From assembly GCF_030149425.1 (NCBI RefSeq), contig NZ_JASBRQ010000053.1:91005-155004 (forward strand): 64,000 nt of DNA, in the 5' to 3' direction. The DNA is from Maricaulis sp. GTDB taxonomy: Bacteria > Pseudomonadota > Alphaproteobacteria > Caulobacterales > Maricaulaceae. Positions 18,543 to 29,712 of the stretch are shown here, piece after piece (the stretch's first letter is position 1; the number at the start of each line of letters is the position of its first letter). Made by a program: the position numbers and the translations under genes. The notes below the pieces were generated by a model. The model made no database searches. It saw only the letters and a program-made list of their open reading frames with translations, and was not told where the DNA came from.

Positions 18543-18809
18543 ATGCGCCAATTCTACGTCTTTATCAAATGCGAGCTCGGCCGCACCTATGATGTCGCAG
18601 CCTCTCTGGTCGATGACCTTGATGAAGCGCCCATGGTGCACTCGATCTCCGGCGCCTTTGACCTGCTTGCTCACTTTTCTCTCAGCGATGACGAGGACAT
18701 AGGCCGGTTTGTGAATCAAAAGGTCCAGACCATTTCCGGTATCAAGGACACTCAGACGATTATCTGCTTCAACGCTTTCACCCGCGACCGCGGGCTCGGC
18801 GAAGGCTAA
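18543..18809 (+). CDS. Stand-alone Lrp/AsnC ligand-binding (RAM) domain protein
   Basis: An 88-residue protein that matches the C-terminal RAM domain of Lrp/AsnC regulators (FYVFIKCELGRTYDVAASLVDD, VHSISGAFDLLAHF) but has no DNA-binding part. AAGGAG precedes the start. Such proteins sense amino acids by forming ring assemblies and can modulate full-length Lrp proteins. It lies 20 bases after the ligase and 17 before sdaA, so it may tie the degradation genes to amino acid supply. Confidence 0.85.
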   Translation: MRQFYVFIKCELGRTYDVAASLVDDLDEAPMVHSISGAFDLLAHFSLSDDEDIGRFVNQKVQTISGIKDTQTIICFNAFTRDRGLGEG

Positions 18810-18826
18810 GGCGGACACCGACTTCC

Positions 18827-20208
<1,382 letters not shown>

Positions 20209-20212
<4 letters not shown>

Positions 20213-21273
20213 GCATCCTCGCCCTGTATCTGCACCGGCCGGCCATCGCTTAATGTCTCGGCGCCGGAGATAACGACCGTCTGACCGGCCTCGACATCGC
20301 CCTCAATGGCGATGAAACCGCCCTCGCGTACACCGGGCTCAACGCTCACCTGGCGGGCGATATCATCAGCGTCGACGATGAAAACATGGCTGCCATTGGC
20401 CCGCAGGATCACCGCATCATAGGGAACGGTCAGCTGCGTGCGCGGGTTTTCCGCCGGGAAGACAGCGCGCGCTGCAGAACCGACAATCCAGTCCGACCCG
20501 GCCAGATCAATCCGCACTTCGAAGGTTCGCGACACACGGTCGCCAACCGGGACGATGGCGCGGATCGGGGCACTGATCGCCTGATCATCACTGCCAGTCA
20601 GGGTGACCTCCTGGCCGACGCTGAGATAGGGCGCGATCGAGACCGGCGCCTGCGCAACCGCTTCCTTGCGCGAGACATCCACGAAACGCAGCACTTCACG
20701 ACCCGGCGATGACAGTTCGCCGACCTCGATCAGACGCTCGACCACCCGCCCGGTGAACGGCGCGCGGATCTGAGTGCGATCCAGCTCGAGCTCGGCGCGC
20801 GCCACCGCTGAGCGGGCTTCGCGCAAGTCCGACGCGGCCATGTCACGCGCAAGTTCGGCCTCGCGCAGACGCGTCGGCGGAACCGTTCCATTGGCTGCCA
20901 GTTGGGTGAAACGCTCCGCCTCGGCGTTCTGATAGGCCGCGTTGGCGCTGGCGCGGGACAGGCGCGCCCGGGCCTCTTCAAGCTGGATCCGGGCCTGCCG
21001 GTCATCGATCTGAGCGATGACTTCGCCGCTCTCGAGGACGTCGCCGGGCTCGGCAATCTGGGTTATGCGACCGGTCGTCTCCGCAGATATGTGCGCGTCA
21101 TTGCGGGAGATCACACTGGCGGGAGACGTGATCGTGCGGGACATCAGCCGGGCATCGATTTCTGCCACACGCACTGTTGCCGGCGGCGGCCCGTTCTGCG
21201 CCCTGGCGCTATCCGGCCCGGTCAGGGCGATCAACCCGGCGAAGATGGTGATGATAGTGGTTTGACGGATCAT
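20209..21273 (-). CDS. RND efflux periplasmic adaptor subunit (membrane fusion protein)
   Basis: A 354-residue HlyD/RND-type adaptor. The N-terminus ([19 protein letters not shown]...ARAQ) is a signal peptide. [32 protein letters not shown] is the first half of the lipoyl domain, followed by a helical hairpin and [23 protein letters not shown], the second half; a beta-barrel domain follows. It would link the inner-membrane pump encoded just upstream to an outer-membrane TolC channel, which is not in the window. Order pump-then-adaptor is the reverse of the more usual one. Confidence 0.93.
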
Positions 21274-21290
21274 GGATCATCTCCTCCGGA

Positions 21291-24200
21291 TCACTCAGCG
21301 GGCTGAGCAGAGGGCTGGCGCAAGCTCTGCCGGCTCTCGCCCAGACGCAACAAGGCCGGGATAAGTAACAGGGTGAAAATGAGCGAGACGCTCATGCCAC
21401 CGACAATGGCTGCAGCGAGGCCGCGATAAATCGCACTGCCAACGCCCGGGAACAGCAAGAGCGGCAGCATGCCCAGAAGACTGGTCAGCGTGCTCATGAA
21501 AATGGGCCGCAAGCGCATGCGCAGGGCCTGATCGACCGCATCGCGCCGGGCCAGACCGCGCCGCTCACCCTGACGGGTCTGATCAACGAGCAGGATGGCA
21601 TTGTTGATCACCAGTCCCAGCAGGATGAAGAACCCCATCATGGTCAGCAAATCCAGCGGCACCGATATAAACAGGTTCAGGATCTGCAGCATTATAACGC
21701 CGCCAACCCCAGCCAGCGGGATCGACACCAGAACCAGGCCGGCATCGCGCAGGGAGCGGAACAGGCCGGCCAGAATGAGGAACAACACTACGAGCGCCAT
21801 GCCGATATTGCTGAGCATGGTACGCTTGGCGCGCTCCAGGCTGTCAGCGCTGCCGCCATAGGTGATCGAACCGTCAGGAGGCAATTGCGCCTCGATCGCC
21901 GGTGCGACCTCGTTTTGCACAATGTCGAGGATTTCCTCGAGCGTAATGTCCTCGGGCTGGTTGATATTGATGGTGATGGTGCGCCGCCGGTCGAGCCGCT
22001 GGATGCCACCAATACCCACGCCTTCGCGGATGCTGACGAGATCTCCGAGCGGCACCACGGCGCCGGTCGGCGTGACGATGGGCAGGCCCTCCAGCTCATC
22101 CGGGGTCGACCAGCCTTCCGTACGGACAATCGTGTTCATGCGGCTGTCGCCATCGAAATACTCACCGATGAACTGGCCATCCCCGAGCATGGCGATCATG
22201 CCGGCGACATTGCGCCGGGCCCAGCCGGCTTCCTGGATACGCCGGTCATTGGGCACCATGGTCAGGCGTGGCTGGCTTGCCTGCGGCGGCGGGTTGGCGT
22301 TGACATTCACCCCGGGAAAGCGTTCGCGCAGGATCTGCAGACCGGTCAACACCGCCCGGGTGCGCGCCTCGGCATCCGCCGACTGGACATTGATCTGGAT
22401 ATTACCGCCTTGGGCAAACCCGCCAAAGAGATCGCCCTGCTGGGCATTGGAAAACACCACATCGGGTATGTCGCCGATAATCTCATTGCGGACGATCTCT
22501 TCCAGCTCACCGACCCGGGACTGGTCCGCCACGCGAATACCGGCTGTGGCCCCGCCACCGCCGGGGAAGGTGCCGAAATAGTAGTTACGCAGAGCCGGTT
22601 CCTGTTCGCCCGACATATAAGGCTCAAGCCGCTCGACTACGCGCTGGGCCACTTCGGTTTCGATCCAGTCAAGAGAGGTGCCCGGCGGGAATATCCAGAA
22701 GGCATCGACGGCATCGCGCTTGACCGGTGGCAGATAGTCCATGTCCGGCAGCATGGCCCAGGTGAGCCCCATGGGAACGGCAATCAGGCCACCGATCAGG
22801 CCGAGCCGGATCGAACGGCGATCGGTGAGCTTGAGGATGCTCTCTGCGACTGCGGACATCATCGGCTGCGCGGTTAGCTGTTTGCGGTCACGGATCAGGT
22901 ATTTCGCGGCGACGGGCAGGATGGTGACGGCAACGATCATCGATACGCCGACCCCGACGGCGATGGTAATGGCCAGGTCGGCAAACAACTGGCCTTCCAC
23001 ATCGCGGACAAAGATCAATGGCAGGAAGATCGCGACCGTGGTGATCGTCGAGGCCAGCAATGCCCCCCAGACCTGGCCGGCGCCCTGTTCCGAGGCGGTA
23101 TCGGGATCCTCGCCCTCCTCCCGCCTTCGGATGATGTTCTCCACCACGACAATCGCCGCATCCATCACCATGCCCGTGGCAAAGGCCAGGCCGGCGATGG
23201 AGATCACATTCAGTGTCCGGCCGAACAGGAACAGCACAATCAGGGTTGAAAGCAGACAGATCGGAATGGTCAGCGAGACAATCAGGGTTGCCCGGGGACG
23301 GCGCAGGAAGAGCCAGAGCCCGACCACGGCCAGAGCAATACCGATCAGGAGATTGGTCCGCAGCAGATTGATCGCCCGCATGATGAAGACCGAGGCATCA
23401 AAGGACGGCGCCATGACCAGATGGCGTTCGGCCAGCAGGGTTTCGTTGATCTCGGCGACCTCCGCTTTCACGGCGTCCAGGGCGGCGAGGACATTGGCGC
23501 CCTGGGCCCGGCGCACTTCAATGCCCATCGCCGGGTTGCCGTTCTGGTAGGTGAAGTCATTGCGCTCACCAAAGGCCACTTCGACCGTTGCAAGGTCGCG
23601 CAGGCGGACCGGGCTGCCATCGCGCCAGACGATGACCAGGTCACCCATTTCTTCCGGCTCGAACTCACCTTCAAACCGCAATTGATAGGATCGACGGCCA
23701 ATATCGGCATTGCCGCCGGACACATCGGAATTATTGGCAATAGCAGCCGAGATCTGCGGCAAGGTCACCCCGAGGGCGGCGGCGCGATATGGGTCGATGG
23801 TAATCTGCAGCTCTTCCGGCCGGCGACCCCAGCCAACCGCCACTGAGGCCACACCGGGTATGCCTTCCAGCCGCGGTACGATGACATCCTCAACGAAGCT
23901 GGAATAGTCGTGGATCTCATTGGGGTTGCCGGGCAACGCCTGGAGAAAGAACCAGATCAGGCTTTGCTGGGCGTCGCCGCCAAAGCCGCCCAGATTGGGG
24001 CCGACTGCATCACGCGGCAAAGGCGGCACCTGGCTGAGCCGGTTACCGATCTCGATCGCCGTTTGCGTCATGTCGGTTTCAATGGAAAAGGTCAGATTGA
24101 TGAAGGCACTGCCCTCACCCACAAACACCCGCATTTCTTCCAGCCCCGGCAGACCGGCCAGAGCCTGTTCCTGCGGCTCGATGATCTCGGACTCCATTTC

Positions 24201-24371
24201 CTGCGGGGAAGCGGAGCGCCAGAATGTCGAGATATTGACCTGCGGCCGCTCGGTATCGGGAAACAGCTGGATCGGCAGACGCGTGAACGCGACCAGCCCC
24301 ATCAATACGATGAGTGCAATGCCGACGAAAACGGCAGACGGGTTGTTCAGTGACAGACGTGTGAGCGGCAT
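21291..24371 (-). CDS. RND family efflux transporter permease subunit (HAE1-like)
   Basis: A 1026-residue proton-driven inner-membrane pump with about twelve membrane helices and two large periplasmic loops. FVGIALIVLMGLVAFTRLPIQLFPDTERP is TM1 and the start of the first loop; ATGMVMDAAIVVVENIIRRREEG is the TM4 proton-relay region; a second hydrophobic half follows residue ~520. GGGAG-type sequence (GGGAGAC) precedes the ATG. The adaptor follows after 17 bases. Substrates are unknown; drugs, solvents or metabolites are possible. Confidence 0.94.
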   Translation of the reverse strand: MPLTRLSLNNPSAVFVGIALIVLMGLVAFTRLPIQLFPDTERPQVNISTFWRSASPQEMESEIIEPQEQALAGLPGLEEMRVFVGEGSAFINLTFSIETDMTQTAIEIGNRLSQVPPLPRDAVGPNLGGFGGDAQQSLIWFFLQALPGNPNEIHDYSSFVEDVIVPRLEGIPGVASVAVGWGRRPEELQITIDPYRAAALGVTLPQISAAIANNSDVSGGNADIGRRSYQLRFEGEFEPEEMGDLVIVWRDGSPVRLRDLATVEVAFGERNDFTYQNGNPAMGIEVRRAQGANVLAALDAVKAEVAEINETLLAERHLVMAPSFDASVFIMRAINLLRTNLLIGIALAVVGLWLFLRRPRATLIVSLTIPICLLSTLIVLFLFGRTLNVISIAGLAFATGMVMDAAIVVVENIIRRREEGEDPDTASEQGAGQVWGALLASTITTVAIFLPLIFVRDVEGQLFADLAITIAVGVGVSMIVAVTILPVAAKYLIRDRKQLTAQPMMSAVAESILKLTDRRSIRLGLIGGLIAVPMGLTWAMLPDMDYLPPVKRDAVDAFWIFPPGTSLDWIETEVAQRVVERLEPYMSGEQEPALRNYYFGTFPGGGGATAGIRVADQSRVGELEEIVRNEIIGDIPDVVFSNAQQGDLFGGFAQGGNIQINVQSADAEARTRAVLTGLQILRERFPGVNVNANPPPQASQPRLTMVPNDRRIQEAGWARRNVAGMIAMLGDGQFIGEYFDGDSRMNTIVRTEGWSTPDELEGLPIVTPTGAVVPLGDLVSIREGVGIGGIQRLDRRRTITININQPEDITLEEILDIVQNEVAPAIEAQLPPDGSITYGGSADSLERAKRTMLSNIGMALVVLFLILAGLFRSLRDAGLVLVSIPLAGVGGVIMLQILNLFISVPLDLLTMMGFFILLGLVINNAILLVDQTRQGERRGLARRDAVDQALRMRLRPIFMSTLTSLLGMLPLLLFPGVGSAIYRGLAAAIVGGMSVSLIFTLLLIPALLRLGESRQSLRQPSAQPAE

Positions 24372-24431
24372 GTGAGTCTCCCTCGCACGCCTCTCATATC
24401 ACCCCACAAGGGCAATGGGATTAAACCTTGC

Positions 24432-24463
24432 TAAGGCGGCTCACAGCTCTGTGAACCGCCTTA
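24432..24463 (-). terminator. Hairpin after the CoA-transferase genes
   Basis: A 15-base stem with one mismatch (outer arms TAAGGCGG and CCGCCTTA, inner TCACAG and CTGTGA) lies between the end of the CoA-transferase operon and the RND gene, both read on this strand. The bases after it (GCAAGGTTTAATC) have only a weak T-run, so rho-independent termination is uncertain. Confidence 0.45.
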
Positions 24464-24498
24464 AACGCAAGTCATACAACGCAAACGCGAGTTTTTGC

Positions 24499-25158
24499 CT
24501 AGGCCGCTTCGTGTTCGATCAGCGTGTCGGAAACGGCGTACTTGGCTTCGGTCTTTTCCGCGACCTCGTCCAGGCTCACACCCGGAGCCAGTTCGATCAG
24601 CTCAAGATGATCATCCTTGACGTCGAACACGCCAAGCGTGGTGATGATGCGATGGACGCAGCGCTTGCCGGTCAGCGGCAGGGTGCATTCCTTGAGCAGT
24701 TTCGGCTCCCCGCGCTTATTGGCGTGATCCATGATCACGACAACGCGTTTGACGCCGGCGACGAGATCCATCGCCCCGCCCATGCCTTTGACCAGCTTGC
24801 CCGGGATCATCCAGTTGGCGATATCCCCGGTTTCGGAAATCTCCATCGCACCCAGGATCGACAGGTCGATATGGCCGCCGCGGATCATGGCGAAACTGTC
24901 GGCGGAGGAGAAATAGCTCGTACGGCGCAGCTCAGTGATGGTTTGCTTGCCGGCATTGATCAGGTCGGCATCAACCTCATCATCATAGGGAAACGGCCCC
25001 ATGCCGAGCATGCCGTTCTCCGATTGCAGCGTGACGTCGACGCCCTCCGGAATGTAGTTGGCCACCAGGGTCGGAATGCCAAGACCGAGATTGACGTAGA
25101 AACCGTCTTCCAGCTCCTGCGCGGCACGAGCCGCCATTTCATCGCGAGTCCAAGCCAT
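24499..25158 (-). CDS. scoB: 3-oxoacid CoA-transferase subunit B
   Basis: A 219-residue beta subunit. [19 protein letters not shown] and [15 protein letters not shown] are family signatures; the glutamate of SENG is the catalytic residue that forms the CoA thioester. It transfers CoA from succinyl-CoA to acetoacetate or a related 3-oxoacid. The ATG follows directly on the TAA of the A subunit gene, with GGGAGGACGCG upstream. Nearby PHA and acyl-CoA metabolism genes fit ketone-body use, though the adipate type is also possible. Confidence 0.94.
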   Translation of the reverse strand: MAWTRDEMAARAAQELEDGFYVNLGLGIPTLVANYIPEGVDVTLQSENGMLGMGPFPYDDEVDADLINAGKQTITELRRTSYFSSADSFAMIRGGHIDLSILGAMEISETGDIANWMIPGKLVKGMGGAMDLVAGVKRVVVIMDHANKRGEPKLLKECTLPLTGKRCVHRIITTLGVFDVKDDHLELIELAPGVSLDEVAEKTEAKYAVSDTLIEHEAA

Positions 25159-25863
25159 TTACGCGTCCTCCCGCTGACGGATCGTGCGCTGTTCGATGCG
25201 CTTTTCAAAATTGCCCTGGACCAGGCGCTGAACGAAAATCCCCGGCGTGTGGATTTCGTCCGGGTCGAGGCTGCCCAGTTCAACGATTTCCTCAACCTCG
25301 GCAATGGTCACCTTGCCGGCGGTCGCCATCATCGGATTGAAGTTACGGGCGGTCTTGCGGAAAACCAGATTACCCTGCGGGTCGGCCTTCCAGGCTTTGA
25401 CGATCGAAACATCCGCCGTCAGCCCGGTTTCCATGATGTAGGTCTCGCCGTCGAACTCGCGGTGCTCTTTACCCTCGGCGATCAGCGTGCCGACCCCGGT
25501 CTTGGTGAAGAAGCCCGGGATACCGGCGCCGCCGGCACGAATACGCTCGGCCAGCGTGCCCTGCGGATTGAATTCCAGCTCCAGCTCGCCTTCCAGATAC
25601 TGGCGCTCGAACTCCTTGTTCTCGCCGACATAGGAAGAGACCATTTTCTTGATTTGCTTGGCATCGAGAAGAATGCCGAGGCCGAACCCGTCGACGCCGC
25701 AATTATTCGAGATCACGGTCAGATCCTTGACGCCCAGCTCATGCAGCGCAGCGATCGAATTCTCCGGGATGCCACAGAGGCCAAAGCCCCCGGCCATCAG
25801 CGTCATGCCGTCAAACACCAGCCCGTCCAAAGCAGACTTGGCGTCCGGATAAACCTTATTCAT
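25159..25863 (-). CDS. scoA: 3-oxoacid CoA-transferase subunit A
   Basis: A 234-residue alpha subunit. [20 protein letters not shown]-type sequence is the glycine-rich CoA-binding signature, and [16 protein letters not shown] follows. I start at ATG 25863, which has CGAGG at good spacing; a TTG five codons upstream would place that box inside the gene. It is translated directly ahead of subunit B, with no gap, as expected for a fixed heteromer. Confidence 0.94.
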   Translation of the reverse strand: MNKVYPDAKSALDGLVFDGMTLMAGGFGLCGIPENSIAALHELGVKDLTVISNNCGVDGFGLGILLDAKQIKKMVSSYVGENKEFERQYLEGELELEFNPQGTLAERIRAGGAGIPGFFTKTGVGTLIAEGKEHREFDGETYIMETGLTADVSIVKAWKADPQGNLVFRKTARNFNPMMATAGKVTIAEVEEIVELGSLDPDEIHTPGIFVQRLVQGNFEKRIEQRTIRQREDA

Positions 25864-25949
25864 GCGGACCTCGGTCAAAAGTTGATGATCGGTTCATGTT
25901 TAGACCGCAGACGCGATCCACACCAGTCATTACAGCATGCCGACGGACT

Positions 25950-26816
25950 TCAGGAGGAGGACCGGCCGTCGATTTCTATGGCCAAAGCTCCGCCGAAGAA
26001 CACGGCATAGGCGGACCAATAAATCCACAGGAGGAAGACCACAAGTGCGCCAAGTGAGCCATAGACGCTAAAATCGATCACTTCATCGATATAGGCAGAA
26101 AAACCCTTCGAAAGACCGAGCCAGAGCAACGTCGCAACAAGCGCTGCGGTGGTTGAGGCCTTCCAGCTGACCGCCTGTTCACGCCGGCGCATGGTCAGTC
26201 GGTAAAGCAGTTCCAGGGCGAGGAACATGCTCAGCCCGGCAGCGGTCCATTCATTGATCACCAGACCGAAATCCAGGCCTTCAATTCCAAGCCAGTCGGT
26301 CACCTGTCGCGCGATTACCGGAATGAACAGCACCGCCAGATTGGCTGCAGTCAGCAAAATCCCGCCGATCAACACACCGAACATGGCAATGATGTTGAAA
26401 TGGATGACATTGCGGATGTCGCGGTCTTCCGCGAGATGATTGAGCCCGGCGATCAGCGCCTTTACCCCACGGGCAGCGGCGAACAAGGCGATAGCCAGGG
26501 CAATCGCGCCCTGAACCGAAAGCACTGTAATGGGAGCATCAGCCAACCGGGAGAGCTGACCGAGCATGAAATCCTGCGCAGCCGACGGCATGATTTCCGC
26601 CAGCCGGGCAAGCTGTCGCTCCGCATCCTCGATGGAAAAGACGACACCATAGACCGACATCGCCAGGGCGATGGCCGGAAACAGCGCCAGCATACCGAAG
26701 AACGATGCCCCACCGGCGAACAACATCACATCGCGTGCCATCGATCGACTGATGGCAGCGATAATAACGCTGATAACTGCGCGGCGGCGCTGTTTCCGGG
26801 CGGACGGGTTTGTCAT
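25950..26816 (-). CDS. YihY/virulence factor BrkB family membrane protein
   Basis: A protein of about 288 residues with six hydrophobic segments and the YihY signatures DVMLFAGGASFFGMLALFPAIALAMSVYG, RGVKALIAGLNHLAED and LALELLYRLTMRRR. The family was once called ribonuclease BN by mistake; its members are inner-membrane proteins of unclear role, and transport or export has been proposed. A GTG at 26864 is an in-frame alternative start that would leave just 32 bases to the divergent WYL gene. Confidence 0.88.
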   Translation of the reverse strand: MTNPSARKQRRRAVISVIIAAISRSMARDVMLFAGGASFFGMLALFPAIALAMSVYGVVFSIEDAERQLARLAEIMPSAAQDFMLGQLSRLADAPITVLSVQGAIALAIALFAAARGVKALIAGLNHLAEDRDIRNVIHFNIIAMFGVLIGGILLTAANLAVLFIPVIARQVTDWLGIEGLDFGLVINEWTAAGLSMFLALELLYRLTMRRREQAVSWKASTTAALVATLLWLGLSKGFSAYIDEVIDFSVYGSLGALVVFLLWIYWSAYAVFFGGALAIEIDGRSSS

Positions 26817-26896
26817 GATGGCGCACAACACGCCGCTTCGGTTAAAATATCGAAAAACGGCCACAAGGCTCAGAACGCACGGGGACTTTCAGGCCC

Positions 26897-27889
26897 ATGT
26901 CATTTTCCAAAGCGACTCAATTGCTGCAATTGGCCCGTATGGCCAGCGGCCGGATCGGCGTCACGCTCAACGATATCGAACGTGAGTTTGAATGCGTCCG
27001 CCGGACGGCACAGCGCATGAGCCAGGCCCTGGAAGACGTATTTCCCGACACCGAGATCTATATCGATCACGAGGGCCGCAAGCGCTGGCGCGTGCCGCAG
27101 GCCAAGGCGGCCGAATTCTTCGCGCCCACCGCCGATCAACTCGCCGCACTCGAGCTGGCAACCCGCAGCGCGGAGAAATCCGGTCTCGTCCAGGAAGCGC
27201 GTCAGCTTGAGGGGCTGCAAGATACGATCAAGCTGCTGATCTCTTCGCGCCGGCGCGTCGGACTGGAAACCGACCAGGATGCCTTGCTCGAGGCCATGGG
27301 CCATGCTGCCCGCCCCGGGCCCCGGCCGGTCAGCAATAGCGATATTGATGTGGAGATCGCCGAAGCGCTCAAAGGACCGTGCGAACTGGTAATCCGCTAT
27401 AAAGGCCGACGCGATGAGGTGGCTGTCGAGCGCCGCTTGCAGCCCTATGGCGTATTGCTCGGCGGGCGGCGCTATCTGGTTGCCAAGGACCCCGCCAAAA
27501 GTGATGGCCGTCTGCGCCACTTCCGGATCGAGGATATCATCAGCGCCCGGGTGACAGACCGGATTTTCGATCGCGATGAAAGTTTCGACCTCGCCGCTTA
27601 TGCCGCGCGCTCATTCGGCGCGTTTCAGAACGAGGCTGAGTTTGTCGAAACCGTCTGGCGTTTCAGTCCCGCAGCGGCGCAACAGGCCGCGCGCTTCGAA
27701 TTTCATCCCGAACAGGTGCAGGAAACCTGCGACGATGGTTCGCTGATTGTGCGTTTTACAGCCAGCGGGCACCTGGAAATGTGCTGGCATTTATATGCCT
27801 GGGGCGATCAGGTCGAAGTGCTCGAACCGCCCGCCCTCGCTGCGCTGGTCAATCCCTACCGGCGCAGCGATTTTCCGAGCTTGCCCTGA
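26897..27889 (+). CDS. WYL-domain transcriptional regulator (YafY-like)
   Basis: A 330-residue protein with an N-terminal winged helix (MASGRIGVTLNDIEREFECVRRTAQRMSQALEDVF, residues ~15-50) and a central WYL domain (ELVIRYKGRRDEVAVERRLQPYGVLLGGRRYLVAKDP), followed by the WCX extension. WYL domains sense nucleic acids or small ligands, and such regulators often control DNA damage, phage defence or metabolic genes. It converges on the 83-residue gene and diverges from the YihY gene; the target is not evident. Confidence 0.9.
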   Translation: MSFSKATQLLQLARMASGRIGVTLNDIEREFECVRRTAQRMSQALEDVFPDTEIYIDHEGRKRWRVPQAKAAEFFAPTADQLAALELATRSAEKSGLVQEARQLEGLQDTIKLLISSRRRVGLETDQDALLEAMGHAARPGPRPVSNSDIDVEIAEALKGPCELVIRYKGRRDEVAVERRLQPYGVLLGGRRYLVAKDPAKSDGRLRHFRIEDIISARVTDRIFDRDESFDLAAYAARSFGAFQNEAEFVETVWRFSPAAAQQAARFEFHPEQVQETCDDGSLIVRFTASGHLEMCWHLYAWGDQVEVLEPPALAALVNPYRRSDFPSLP

Positions 27890-27897
27890 TCGCCTGA

Positions 27898-28149
27898 TTA
27901 GCGGACCGCAACGCGCAGGGCGTCCGGTGCCATCCAGGCCGGCATGGCGTGACCGTCCTTGGGGCTCATGGCCAGGTGATAGCCCTTATGCAGATAGCGG
28001 CAGACAGAGCGCATATCCTCGACATGAATGCAGCTGAGTTCATCGGTCGGATGCTGCATGCGGAAATAGCCGTCGCGAAACTTGTGCGGAACGAGATTGC
28101 GCTGGGCGCCGCCGGCACCGTTGACGATGGCTTGGATTGCGATGGCCAT
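27898..28149 (-). CDS. Hypothetical protein, 83 residues
   Basis: I do not recognise this protein. It begins MAIAIQAIVNGAGGAQRNLV, contains two cysteines (ELSCIHVEDMRSVCRYL) and has no signal peptide or membrane segment. It is credible as a gene because of a GAGGAG ribosome binding site 8 bases before the ATG and because it fits the gap between the WYL gene end and a region rich in inverted repeats. A palindrome overlaps its ribosome binding site. Confidence 0.6.
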   Translation of the reverse strand: MAIAIQAIVNGAGGAQRNLVPHKFRDGYFRMQHPTDELSCIHVEDMRSVCRYLHKGYHLAMSPKDGHAMPAWMAPDALRVAVR

Positions 28150-28157
28150 GATGTGAT

Positions 28158-28176
28158 CTCCTCAACTTGTGTTGAG
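28158..28176 (-). promoter_or_regulatory. Palindrome overlapping the ribosome binding site of the 83-residue gene
   Basis: CTCAAC-4-GTTGAG (28161-28176) is a perfect palindrome. On the coding strand its 3' arm runs into the ribosome binding site (GTTGAGGAG), 8 bases before the ATG. It could be an operator for a dimeric repressor or an RNA hairpin that hides the ribosome binding site. Confidence 0.5.
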
Positions 28177-28227
28177 ACCAATATGACCCGTGGGGGCGAC
28201 ATTTTCGGTCACCCGCAAAATTCAAGA

Positions 28228-28260
28228 GAAACGCCGGTCGTTGGGGGCGACCGGCGTTTC
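28228..28260. repeat. Perfect 13-base inverted repeat
   Basis: GAAACGCCGGTCG and CGACCGGCGTTTC flank a 7-base loop TTGGGGG. No T-run follows on the plus strand, and a weak one on the minus strand, so a standard terminator is doubtful. It may be an RNA structure or a protein site between two divergent genes. Confidence 0.7.
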
Positions 28261-28378
28261 AGCTATCTGTGCGATAATGAGACCAGCAAACCTGCGAGGG
28301 ACTGTGTGGGCCGCTGATCTCGAGTGTGAGAATGACGATTCTGCCCTGAACCGTGTATGAACAACATGAATGAACGAA

Positions 28379-28423
28379 ATAAGGCATGATTTTCAGCGCA
28401 ATACCCTTGGGGGTTTGCCTTAT
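28379..28423. repeat. Spaced 8-base inverted repeat upstream of the pentapeptide gene
   Basis: ATAAGGCA (28379-28386) and TGCCTTAT (28416-28423) are perfect complements 29 bases apart, 66 bases before the pentapeptide start. A chance match is possible; a regulatory site is an inference. Confidence 0.35.
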
Positions 28424-28488
28424 GGTCAAGCCGCGTTCACCTTGTATCCATCTGTTTCTGGCACAGGTTCAGGCAACAGGATTCTGCA

Positions 28489-29712
28489 ATGACCGCTACT
28501 GCCGCGCTCCCCGGAGCTTCGAAACAACAATCCGAGATCGACACGCGCTGCCGTGAACACGCCCGCGTGCTCGCCGGCAAGGGCGGATTTCACGCCCGTT
28601 TCGATGATGAAGACTTGAGCGGTTTAAGCTTTGCCGGCGCGGATTTGCGCGAGGCTAGCTTCCGCAATGCCAATCTCAGCGGCTGTGATTTTACCAGCGC
28701 CGATCTCACCGATGCCGATCTCTCCGGTGCCAATCTCAGTAAGACCCGGCTGATCGGCGCCCGTCTGGAACGCTGCGATATGCGTGGCTGCGATATGAGC
28801 GAGGCGGATCTCTCGGCCAGCCAGTGCCAGAATGCCGATTTCCGTGAACTGACCCGGATGGGCAAAAACGGAGAAGCCAGCGAAACCCGGGCCACGCGGC
28901 TGACCCAGGCCAGCCTCGGCGGGGTCAATCTGAGTTTCGCCAGGCTTGCCGGCGCAGATGCGGAAGGTGCGGACCTGTCCGACGCCAATCTCAACAACAC
29001 CCGCCTGATGCGCGCCAATCTGGCCGGAGCCGTGATGCACAATGCGGTGCTGGCCCACACGGATTTTGCCGGTGCTGATCTCAGCAATGCTGATCTGCGC
29101 GGCGCGCTTGAAAGCCAGGTGCGCACGGATCTGGCGAAGACCGAGGGCATGCAGACCGGCGCCCTGCCCGACGCGGTCAGCGCGGCGGCAATCGAGCCCG
29201 ATGATGATCCGCGACCGCTCAGTTCCAAACTGCGCGACCACGAGAAACTCTGCCGCAGCAATGGCCGGGATGGTGCACCGGCCAATTTCGCCGGCATGGA
29301 CATGCGCGAAGCGGGGTCACTGGCCGAGCGCAACCTCACCGCCCTGCCCGCACCCGGCGCGAATTTCTCCGGCCTCGACATGCGCGGTGCTGAATTGCAG
29401 GGCGCACGGCTTCAGCAAGCCGATCTGAGAGCCTGCGACCTGCGCGGCGCAGATCTCCGCGGCGCCGATCTCAGCGGCGCTCTGCTCACCCACGCTGATC
29501 TACGCGGCGCCAAGCTGTCCGGCCTGACGTTGCAGGCGGACCGGGTTTTGCCGACGCGCCTGAGCGGAGCCAATTGCCGCTATGCGCGATTTGAAGGCGC
29601 CGCCCTGGATGCGATCAATACCAGCGATGCCGATCTCGCCTATGCCCGCTTTGAACAGGACCAGGCCGGCGCATTGTCCGGCGCTGATCTGTCCAAAAGC
29701 CTGATTGGCTAG
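28489..29712 (+). CDS. Pentapeptide-repeat protein
   Basis: This 407-residue protein is built from two runs of A(D/N)LxX pentapeptides, at about residues 43-210 (for example [14 protein letters not shown]) and 280-405 ([20 protein letters not shown]), joined by a more polar segment. Each run should form a right-handed quadrilateral beta-helix. There is no signal peptide. Cytoplasmic pentapeptide proteins include DNA-gyrase protectors and scaffolds, but the function here is unknown. It ends in a CTAG shared with the convergent CoA-transferase gene. Confidence 0.92.
   Translation: MTATAALPGASKQQSEIDTRCREHARVLAGKGGFHARFDDEDLSGLSFAGADLREASFRNANLSGCDFTSADLTDADLSGANLSKTRLIGARLERCDMRGCDMSEADLSASQCQNADFRELTRMGKNGEASETRATRLTQASLGGVNLSFARLAGADAEGADLSDANLNNTRLMRANLAGAVMHNAVLAHTDFAGADLSNADLRGALESQVRTDLAKTEGMQTGALPDAVSAAAIEPDDDPRPLSSKLRDHEKLCRSNGRDGAPANFAGMDMREAGSLAERNLTALPAPGANFSGLDMRGAELQGARLQQADLRACDLRGADLRGADLSGALLTHADLRGAKLSGLTLQADRVLPTRLSGANCRYARFEGAALDAINTSDADLAYARFEQDQAGALSGADLSKSLIG

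Larger units (their letters stand above)
28150..28488. other. 339-base intergenic region with several inverted repeats
   Basis: This gap between the 83-residue gene and the pentapeptide gene holds a 6-base-arm palindrome (28161-28176), a 13-base perfect inverted repeat (28228-28260), a repeated TGGGGGCGAC (28191-28200 and 28242-28251) and an 8-base-arm inverted repeat (28379-28423). The two genes diverge, so promoters for both should lie here. I see no convincing protein or classical RNA gene. Confidence 0.6.

Noticed and set aside
24415-26010. A 531-codon plus-strand open frame across the CoA-transferase genes.
   Set aside because: It is the antisense of scoA and scoB, which have full family motifs and good ribosome binding sites; the plus-strand translation has no recognisable domain.
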